Shown in pieces: positions 56,036 through 64,000 of a stretch of 64,000 nucleotides of DNA. Position 1 is the stretch's first letter. Every line of letters starts with the position of its first letter. The stretch is from Daphnia pulex (lineage: Eukaryota; Arthropoda; Branchiopoda; Diplostraca; Daphniidae): NCBI RefSeq assembly GCF_021134715.1, contig NC_060026.1, forward strand, positions 2,976,001 to 3,040,000, read 5' to 3'. The position numbers were made by a program, and so were the translations under genes. Under the pieces are notes generated by a model. The model searched no databases. It was not told where the DNA came from and worked only from the letters and a program-made list of their open reading frames with translations.

Positions 56036-58357
56036 TCACATTGTTCCAACCAGAGATCGTGCAAAGGCCTCATCGTCGGGAAAACGAGATTGAGACATAG
56101 GGTTTGGTACGTAAATGCGACCATCAAATTTGGAGAAATGCATTCCAAGGTTCCCATTATTTACACTAGTGGACTCGGGATTGCGATGAAGCTCCAGTTT
56201 CTCTATTACCAATAAGAAATAACAGAATAAGTAAGATTAAAGAAAAAATCAATTGCAGGAATGTACCTTCAGGGACATATTCGGGGAACCTATCATCCAA
56301 CAGGATATTGTAAAATGGCTGATCCAAATTGGCAACTGGTTTTCCGTACATACCGGAATAATATCCTTTGCATTTCATATCCCATGAAATAATAACACAA
56401 GCTCTTTTACGCAAATAGCTTTTTGCATCATCGTTGTAGATCATGACAAGGCCAATCGCGTATTTGATGGACGGAGAACGATTGTAAACAACCTTCTACA
56501 ACAACAAATATCAATAAATCAAACACAAAATAAAACAAAAATAAATAAAACAGCGATATGTTTAGAGGAATTCAGGTTACCTCCGCTAGTTTGTTTCTGT
56601 GTTCATTTAAGAGTTTGTGTAATTTACTGCAGGAAATTCTTCGCTCCTGAGAAATTAAAAAAAGAAAATTATTAACTGTTAGACATTTTCTTTCATTCTA
56701 ACATCATGATACCTGGCACAGTCGAATGGCATCACCAAATTGGATGTGTTTCTTTTCGCAAAAAGTTGCATATGTTTTAACCAACTTAGTCGACGAGGGG
56801 GAAATTGCACACGCAAGTCGACATAGACTTGATGTCGGGTACACTATGTACGGCTTAGTGTACCCGTGATTTAAATGACAAAGCCTACTGTCCTCTTCAA
56901 GCAAAAGACGAAGCATTTCCTGGAAAACCTCTTCCGCCGGGACAACAGGTGAATCAACATCAACATCGTAATACTCTTCATCGTCAAAGTAACCGTAAAC
57001 AGGGCCGAGGCGACGACTGGCATCGAGACGTTGCAAGACGCCTTTCCTATACATGTCAATGTAAGTGTAACCTTCTGCTTGCCTGTACAAGCAATGAGAT
57101 ACATGAAAATCACAATTTAAAGGGGTAAATTTCTAAAAAAGCGCATTACTCTGGATATTCCTTCCATCGAAGTACCACTCTTTTGTAGAATCTATGGTCC
57201 TTGTAGCAGAATACCGGTTCACACAAAATACCCATCCTCTTGGCCACTTCTTGATAGATGACGCAAAAAATGTTGTTATGGCCTATTCTCGCATCGGATA
57301 CAAGAACCTATGAAATGTCGAGAACAAGCAATTGGTAAGAAGTGTTTGTCTCAAGAACAAAATGAAAAAAAATACTAGGTCAACAGAATAAGTTCCGGGG
57401 GTAAAACAACCACAGGCAACATAATGATCGCGGCCGTTAACTTCGTCGTCTACATATATAAGAAGCATTTTCATTTCCTCTTCATGAAATAACACTCGGC
57501 TGATGGTGGTCAAAATCTCTCTTTCAGTGGGTTGTACGTCTGCACCTTGAAATGAATAGTTTCTCGTTTCGCCAAGGAGAAATTTCACCCTGTCAACGAT
57601 CCAGTCAATCATCAGATCACTGTCACTTGAACTGTGAATCTCCCGGAAGTCCATGTTGATCCATTCAGAGACAAGCAGGGCACCCTCAAGTAAAGATTTC
57701 TTTGATTCTGGTTGGCGCATAAAGTTCAACCACTTCTTCTCTAGTAGACACATCCTGACTTTTGTGTACAAGTGTCTGGCGTAATAGGTGAAAGTCAAAT
57801 CATCTGCCCTGAAATAGAAAACCACATGTTTGTTAGAATTTGCATGTGAAGGAAGAAACTATTTAGACTCACAATTCCTCTGGTGGGTTAAACTTCAGTC
57901 GTGTAAGTTCATCGTCAATGAATACAAGATAAGGGTAGTCACCAGTTGTTAATGTTTTAACGACATTTTCAGGTGTATATATTTCAGTACTTTCAGGATA
58001 ACAAAGAGCAGACATGCTCCCAACTTCTTCTTTGACTACTCTTATGATCCTTAGTCGTAGATTCATCCTGTCCAGCCAGTTAACTACACGTCCTTTTTGT
58101 TCACGTAAACAAATTTTGGGCCATCTATTGGAGTGGGCAACACACATTTTGTAGAAACAAATCAGACACAAAATATTACCAACGTCACACACAATCACTC
58201 ACCTTTCTTGAAACTTTTTCTTCCAAAGCTGGTTTGCATCGCGCAAAAGAATACTGAGTCGACTGCAAGAATGCATCAGTTTATACAAGTCTGGTATCTC
58301 CAGAAACGTGAAAATGTGTTTAAGGAGAACCTCGTTAGATAGAATAAGCAGTGACAT
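56036..58357 (-). CDS. FBXO21: FBXO21-like F-box protein with SirB1-like and YccV-like domains
   Basis: About eight exons encode roughly 600 residues. The N-terminal F-box (MSLLILSNEVLLKHIFTFLE, then IPDLYKLMHSCSRLS) would bind SKP1 in an SCF ubiquitin ligase. The middle has the transglutaminase/SirB1-like region (SLLEGALLVSEWINMDF, then DARIGHNNIFCVIYQEVAKR). The C-terminal hemimethylated-DNA-binding (YccV) fold is clear: RACVIISWDMKCKGYYSGMY, LDQPFYNILLDD, FDGRIYVPNP. F-box plus these two domains is diagnostic for FBXO21. The start at 58357 and stop at 56036 are read directly. Neighbours LARGE and the C1q gene lie on the same strand with short spacers but no sign of shared function. Confidence 0.85.
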
Positions 58358-58744
58358 GACTGTAATCAAATTAAATAGTTGAGCTTAAAACAAGCTAATG
58401 AGCTCTATGACCGTTTCTAGCCAACCTCAAGCCATCCAAGAAGTTCGCGGAATGGGGAACTTTTTCGTCTGCATTGGTCGTCTGCAGTTGCGCGTCTCTG
58501 CCGCTAGGTGTTTTATGTTCTTAATTCTTTTTATCAAATCTGTTTTTTAGATCCGCTTAGATCTTCGATTACAAAAATATAATAATTATAAAATTTTCCT
58601 TTTTCATATCATAAGCTGAGATAACTGATGCTACTCATCAATGTCAAAAAGTTTAATTTAATTCAATTTAGAGTCACATTTTGTATTCCAAATACACCCA
58701 GTTTGTAATGCCCCGCCCAATCCAAAACCTTATTTTAAAGACTA
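58358..58744. other. Spacer between the FBXO21-like gene and the C1q gene 3' end
   Basis: About 390 bp with no gene. A CTGCCGCTAGGTG motif lies near 58498. Confidence 0.5.
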
Positions 58745-60763
58745 TCACATAAAATCCTCGTCGAGCAAGAAACCAGAATAATGAGTATAGCCATGGCCAA
58801 CCAAATAAACGCTCGGTGCGATAAAGGAAATCATTGGCCATATTTGATCACCTTTGGTCAAATCGAGTGTTGACTGCAAAGAAATGGTGCCGTGTTTGCG
58901 AATGTCACTCATCTCGTCAGAAAAAGCCCGCCCAATTTCGCCACCGTTCTTGTACAGAGCCAATTGCAAATAAGAATTATCAGACACGGTTGCCGGGAAA
59001 GCCACTACTCCAGTTAAGGTGAAAAAATATTTTCCCGTGACGGGTGCCGTGAATTTTCGACTCGTTCCATTGTAGGCTCCTCCCACGTTTAGTAACTCCT
59101 TGACGAATGGAATCGGAGATCTGGCTTCGCTAAAATCCTTGCCCAGTTGAACGTAAAAGGAAGTAGTCGAGGATTTCACGTCTAAGGATCCAATTGAATT
59201 TTGGAAACCTGCGATTGATAATTTTATAATATTATTATGTTGGTGATAATTAATGGGAATCGAATTTGCCTGAATCGGTAGACGGCTTGGTAAAATCGCA
59301 ATACGCAATCTTGATCTTTTTGTCGGATTTTATATTATACAATCCACTTTTTCCGTTTCCTAACTGTCGTAAGTCGGCACAGGAAGCCGGAATTTTTCCG
59401 ATGGATGAGGGTTTGTCACTCGAACTTGTTGCTAAACAAAATGTAATTCAAATACCGTTTTTTTTTTTTTTTTTAAATTTAGAAATAACTAAGTTACCTT
59501 TTAAAGCAATAACATCAGCCTTGATGACATTCAAATCTTGTTGAATCGCTGTGAATTAAAAGACATTGAATTAAAATTTTGCAAATGGAATGTTTGATTA
59601 AGACAATACGCACCAATAAAATTCGCATTAACACTTGCAAGAGATGTCGTTGCATTAGCTGTAATTAATTTTAAGGCCGCCAGATCCGTCGTAGTCTCTG
59701 CCAAAAAAAATATTTGATTTGTTGTTAACTAATTGTCTAAAAAGAAGAAAATACTTTACTTTTCAATTCAGTTTTTAAGACCTCCATTTTCGCATTTGCT
59801 TGTTCTAAACCGTCCGAATTTCCTACACACCACAAAAACATTATTTTCCAAAATTTTTTTAAACAATCTCATATTAAAATTCTACTTTCTGACTCCTTTT
59901 CAAGGTCGGCAAAAGCTGCTGTCATATCCATCAAGTTATTCTTAGTCGCCGTTAGCTCAACCACAGATGCTATGCAAAAAAGATACAAAGAATGTTGCTA
60001 TCTTTCAGATTCTCAAAATATCTTTGCGTGTAAAATTACCATTTAACGTCTTTTTCAAATTCAAAACATCGGCATTCGTTTCAGCTAACCGTTGCGCAGT
60101 TTCCGTCGAATGTCGTGACATTTCTGCAAATGAATAAAATGCAATTCTTTTAAATCCAATATTTTCTTTTCCAAATTTCAAATCTTACCTGTCATTTCCT
60201 TCTTCAAATTCAGCACAATTGTATTTGTTTCCGCTAGCCGCTTTGAAATTTCTATTTAAAAAATATTTACGCTTTATTACCGCTTAGAGGAATAGTTGAC
60301 TGATTATTTTACCTAAGAATTCTTTCTTTAAATCAGAAGCGGTACAATCCGTAGTTCCATCCAATCGCTCCTTCAGTGCTGTAGAGACCAATTCGACAAT
60401 TTTTATCACTTGCTTCTTTTACCTTTATATTAAATGTTATTGTTTAATACCTTGCAATTCCTTTAGACATCTCACATGAGAGCCTAGAACCAACATGGTG
60501 TCTTGGTCGGCCTTCTGGGGTACGCGACTCTCCGGATGAAATGCCACATCCTGCACGGGTCCCAGTGATGTCGGTGCATTAAAATAAGGAAGTTGATGTA
60601 CGGAGGCGTAACTCCATCTGGTCGGTCCAATGGAGGAAACGATACAGATCAACGAGGCGAACACAACTGTACACTGATAATAAATATAGCAAAGAAAAAT
60701 TTCTACATTTTAGAAAATGTAATTATAAAAAACAATTTGAATAAAACTTACGAATAGCTTCAT
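58745..60763 (-). CDS. Secreted coiled-coil / C1q-domain protein
   Basis: A first tiny exon (MKLF, 60752-60763) joins a second, giving a signal peptide MKLFCTVVFASLICIVSS. A series of seven small exons between about 59520 and 60390 each encode 17-28 residues with leucine-lysine heptads (LKERLDG, LKKEF, LKKEMT, LKKTLN, LKTELK, IKADVIALK), forming an elongated coiled coil. A cysteine-bearing segment follows (ASCADLRQLGNGKSGLYNIK, AYCDF). The last exon carries a C1q domain (SFYVQLGKDFS, RKFTAPVTGKYFFTLTGVVA, GYTHYSGFLLDED). Total about 450 residues. C1q domains form trimers and bind ligands, often in immunity; the ligand here is unknown. A minus-strand TATA (ATATATAAAAGG, about 60871-60882) lies some 110 bp upstream. 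Confidence 0.8.
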
Positions 60764-62101
60764 TTTGATTCAGAAACGGCTGCCGACGACTGAACTTTTG
60801 TGCCGATTTCGAGCGGTTGGTTGAACTTCTGAAGAAGAGGAATGAAAATCCACAGACACAGAAGACCACCTTTTATATATGCCGAGCCGATATTTGCATT
60901 TCCTTGTTGTGACAGCAAGAACAGGTTATATCTAGGAGAAAAAAAAGCGGCAGTAAAATACACGAGTCTATTTCTTGTAGTCTGCGTCGCGATTTCTTTT
61001 TATGGCATGGAAACCTGATCTTTTCAACCATCCAACCATAATACGTATATATCGTTTAATTAAATTTCCTCTGGTGGTCTAGCTGAGAATAAAAATCAAA
61101 CATACTCGACATCAATCAAGAACAACACAACAACAGGGAGGGGGGCCTGTCATGTTACATTTTCTGGAGTACTATTTCTTTAAAAAATAATTCTTATCAA
61201 CATTTTCAAATCGCATGTGGTTTGAATATGTCAGTGACTCTTTAAGGGTTGAGCAAGTGATTCATTGACATATGGATGGGATAGATTCTACTATAAAAAC
61301 ATTTGGGAAAAAATCGCGTCAGGTATAATTTCCAACTCGACTGTACATGCACCCCAATTTAGCAGAATTTGAATGACATGGTGTTTGACAGATGTCATTT
61401 ATATTCTTCGATAAGATAACAAGGTGTGGCGATAATATAACGAATTTGCGTGCGCAGTGTACGCTTCTTGCCAATCTTACGTGATATTCCTTTGCTGAGA
61501 AACGTCAACGCCGTTTGATATCTTATCAGACGATATAAATTGTTTTGCGCCAAAAAGGAGAGACGGAGAGATAATTAGATTATATGACGAGATTGATGCA
61601 ATGTGGTAAAAATATAAAAGTGGCAGGATGAGATGGAGATATCTCTTTTTCGTCTCAATATCAGAGCGCCAGAATAGAATGTCTCACTTTCGCTGATCAA
61701 GTGGCACATCCTTACATGGGGATCTAAAATTTCATCAGCAGCAGCAACATTTATGGTGGAAAACAGGAAACTGTTTTGGATGGAAAGTTATTCTCGCCTC
61801 TTCATTTATGATGAAGAAATCTATAGTGTGGTGTTCAAAGTGTTGGCCAACGTATAAAGGAAATGACGGAAACATTTCAAAATAGCAAGGGCTCGCGAAT
61901 CGATCCGAAATAAGCACACCGAACGTCGGCGCCGATCTGGTGATATGTTATTGATCTGGTCGATCTGATGACTAATGGCTAATTATAACCAGAAATCGAC
62001 CCACCAGAAATTTCAAACAAAAAAATTCTAGCTATGATCAGTTAGCAAAATAAATTGTATTTTTTTTTCCTTTTTTTAAATAAACCGCCAATAATTTAAA
62101 T
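60764..62101. other. Intergenic region upstream of the C1q gene
   Basis: Holds the C1q TATA (about 60871-60882, minus) and a plus-strand AATATAAAAG near 61610 with no recognisable gene after it. Nothing else supported. Confidence 0.5.
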
Positions 62102-62722
62102 TTAGTAAATCTTGTAACCCTTGCCGTTGAATGGGACATGAACTGGCAAGTGGTCGCCCTTTGGCTGGAAACCGGCCTCATCAGCGGACCAGGTCAAAGT
62201 AACTTTCTCGCCTTCGGGAGAAACCCAGTAAGAAGATCCCTTGTTGGTGTTGCCCATAACATCCTCGTAAGTGGCCTTTCCGTAAGAATCGTAAGAAGCG
62301 CCTTGCATCTTCTTCTGGACCTGGGACTCTTCACGGGTGGTGTAGTCGGATCCGGCGTAGCTGCAACATGCCCAATTTGAGATTTGATTAGAATTTGTGT
62401 AACTACTTAATTAATTTATCAATCGTGAGAGATTGAAAATGAAAAGTTTACCTCCACTTGCTGCTGCCGTCAAGGTTGCGCTCATCGGATTGGCTCACGA
62501 TGGTGATTCCGGCGTACTTGTTATCCTTGTAGCTGGAAGGAGCGTAGTTGGAAGGGTAGCTGGTGGCAGCAGTGACAGCCAAGACAGCGGCGATAACGAA
62601 CTAAGTCGATAAAATCTCAGTCTTATTAGTTAATCCTTATTCGGTATATTGCTTAATATGGGAAGATTCAGCACTTTAAAAAGTTAGGATTTTATTAGTT
62701 ATTTTTTTCTCACCAGTTTCAT
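62102..62722 (-). CDS. Chitin-binding cuticle protein (Rebers-Riddiford, RR-1-like)
   Basis: Three exons encode about 140 residues: MKL (to 62714), then FVIAAVLAVTAATSYPSNYA completing the signal peptide, then the chitin-binding core. The core (ASYDSYGKATYEDVMGNTNK, GSSYWVSPEGEKVTLTWSAD, EAGFQPKGDHLPVHVP) is the R&R consensus with the G-x8-G-like spacing and the GFQPxGDHLP ending typical of RR-1 soft cuticle. It is secreted and built into the exoskeleton. A signal-peptide split after three codons is the usual structure of these genes. TATA (GATATATAAAAG) on the minus strand at about 62779-62790, some 60 bp upstream of the ATG. Confidence 0.93.
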
Positions 62723-63241
62723 GTTGAAATTTGGTTGATGAGTTGGGCAACTGATACTTTTGACTCAGTACGAGTCAGGCTTTTATATATCCGTGGAATA
62801 AGTGAAAGGATCAGAAATGTTTCCATGTTTGATTGCACTCGAATGCAGTAATTTTTGTTGCCAAAGATATAGGTCATTCGGTGGTTTTTGAAGAATTGAA
62901 AGGGAATTCTTCTTTTTCGTCGTGAGGTAAAAGTAAACACGCCCTATTTCCCCAATTTTTCTTGATACATTACATCAAAATTGCTTTTTGACTCAAAGAT
63001 CACCCAACCTTATTCAGGCCAATGACAAAGAGCTTGGATACCGGTAACAATTTAAAGAAAACGTCAGTTATATAATACTTCTTCTCCATAAGAATAAATA
63101 ATCAACTTTGCTTTTAACATTTGCAATAATTTATTGAATAACGAGAGCAGTACAATGAGTGATGATTGAGGACAGATAAAAAAGGAAAAGAATTTTGGAA
63201 CAAGAAATACTTTTCAGTTCGATATTGACCATTATTTCCAT
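62723..63241. other. Promoter of the cuticle gene and 3' flank of the PI3K subunit gene
   Basis: TATA box for the cuticle gene at about 62779-62790 (minus). No other gene. Confidence 0.55.
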
Positions 63242-64000
63242 TTAAAAAGATAAATATCCTTCGGCAGTGGTGGCAACTACAGCAGCAGCTGGGCTGACAG
63301 GGGTTGAATGATTGCCTTCAGGAGGTTGAGGCCCGTGCAACGGATGAGCCAAGGTAGTAGTTATGAGTGGATTGAGTTCCTCCAGCGAGTGGCCGGCGTA
63401 GTAGACGACCAAATCGTTCAGCGTGGGGAATAGAAGGTAAGGCTCGGTGAAACCGAATCCTCGCTCCGATCGATGGATCAGAATGTGTCCGACGGGTGTT
63501 TTCTTAACATTGGAACAAGCGATCGAGAGAGCAAAAGGAGCGCTTCCGGCGCTGCGGCGGATCAGGAACGTCCCGTCGGCTTTGCCGGTGAGAAAGCGCT
63601 CGGCATCCGGCCGGGTGTAATCAGGTAGGAGCCAATATTGGCTGTCGGCGTGTACGCTGGATGGATGCTGCTGCAAATAAACCTGTATCATCGCCAAGAA
63701 CTTCATCTGAAGGAGATCCCTAGTTTTGCAGAGCTGATGCAATTCGGGTTTCAGGGCGTTCATCTCCCGATCTAAATTGCGGCTGAGGACCGTTTGGACC
63801 CGCAATTGATTCTGCAACTCTTGGCTGGTCTGTTTCAAATTGCCCATCTGGAACTTGAGCAGCTGGTAGTTCTCCTTGAGACTGTGGACTTCGTGGCGGT
63901 GAGCCTCGCGCTCGAACTTTTCGTGCAATCGCAGTTGCTCCTCGAACATGACGACAGCTTCGTTGAAGGCGTCCGAAGCTTGTTTCTTGAACTGGATTTC
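63242..64000 (-). CDS. PI3-kinase p85-type regulatory subunit (3' part; runs off right edge)
   Basis: Continuous open frame of 252 residues ending at the stop 63242. The first part is the inter-SH2 coiled coil that clamps p110 (EIQFKKQASDAFNEAVVMFE, then LHEKFEREAHRHEV, LKPELHQLCKTRDLLQMKFL). The C-terminal SH2 domain follows: YWLLPDYTRPDAERFLTGKA, then DGTFLIRRSAGSAPFALSIA with the phosphotyrosine-binding FLIRRS arginine, and GHILIHRSERGFGFTEPYLL. The order and the EIQ...KTRD and SH2 motifs match class IA p85 (Drosophila Pi3K21B). A short proline-rich tail (HGPQPPEGNHSTPVSP) follows the SH2. The nSH2 and upstream parts lie outside the window. Confidence 0.9.
   Translation of the reverse strand, partial: EIQFKKQASDAFNEAVVMFEEQLRLHEKFEREAHRHEVHSLKENYQLLKFQMGNLKQTSQELQNQLRVQTVLSRNLDREMNALKPELHQLCKTRDLLQMKFLAMIQVYLQQHPSSVHADSQYWLLPDYTRPDAERFLTGKADGTFLIRRSAGSAPFALSIACSNVKKTPVGHILIHRSERGFGFTEPYLLFPTLNDLVVYYAGHSLEELNPLITTTLAHPLHGPQPPEGNHSTPVSPAAAVVATTAEGYLSF

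Noticed and set aside
61600-61700. Plus-strand TATA-like AATATAAAAG with a start-like context downstream
   Set aside because: No open frame or splice-supported exon follows.

Overview
The window looks like nuclear DNA of a branchiopod crustacean, most likely Daphnia. The evidence is compact arthropod genes with many 60-80 bp introns, a secreted protein with repeated YYTTKAAE-type units, an RR-type chitin-binding cuticle protein, a yan/aop-type ETS factor close to the insect form, a core-histone quartet with metazoan histone 3' stem-loops, and a BEL/Pao retrotransposon. Genus is an inference; the arthropod assignment is firm.

Layout. Positions 378-35404 form one very large imperfect palindrome whose axis lies near 11285. 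The left arm (378-11276) carries the 5' half of POP1, a complete H3-H4-H2B-H2A quartet (two divergent pairs), a decayed tandem family of repeat-rich secreted-protein genes, a piggyBac-type MITE and a fold-back element. The right arm (11294-35404) carries the same things in mirror order, plus about 13 kb of retroelement absent from the left arm: a 10182 bp block holding a whole-looking BEL/Pao element and a partial second copy sharing an LTR (14565-24746), and a 2955 bp LTR element with identical-looking 356 bp LTRs (28305-31259). The second insertion lies between the H2B stop codon and the H2B 3' stem-loop. The outer arms are nearly identical, but the inner 1.6 kb (10570-12156) is diverged by roughly 10 percent with a sharp edge. 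The right arm stops inside POP1 exon 5, so the right POP1 is truncated while the left one reads open to the window edge. These facts fit an inverted duplication nucleated by an older inverted repeat, but a head-to-head join of two haplotypes during assembly must be excluded.

From 35405 to the right end the sequence is single-copy and all recognised genes lie on the minus strand: a short Bicaudal-C-like KH/SAM protein (35843-37821), an AT-rich spacer with a possible Copia remnant, the ETS repressor aop/yan (41040-49246, coding length 721 residues, 5.6 kb first intron), a LARGE-type dual glycosyltransferase (52572-55691), an FBXO21-like F-box/YccV protein (56036-58357), a secreted coiled-coil/C1q protein (58745-60763), an RR-type cuticle protein (62102-62722) and the 3' part of a p85-type PI3-kinase regulatory subunit (63242-64000, running off the right edge).

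The histone genes function together as a replication-dependent unit with shared divergent promoters and stem-loop 3' ends. aop and p85 are both receptor-tyrosine-kinase pathway components but nothing in the sequence shows that they are co-regulated. Exon joins for POP1, BicC and aop were checked by reading frame; those of the other genes are approximate.
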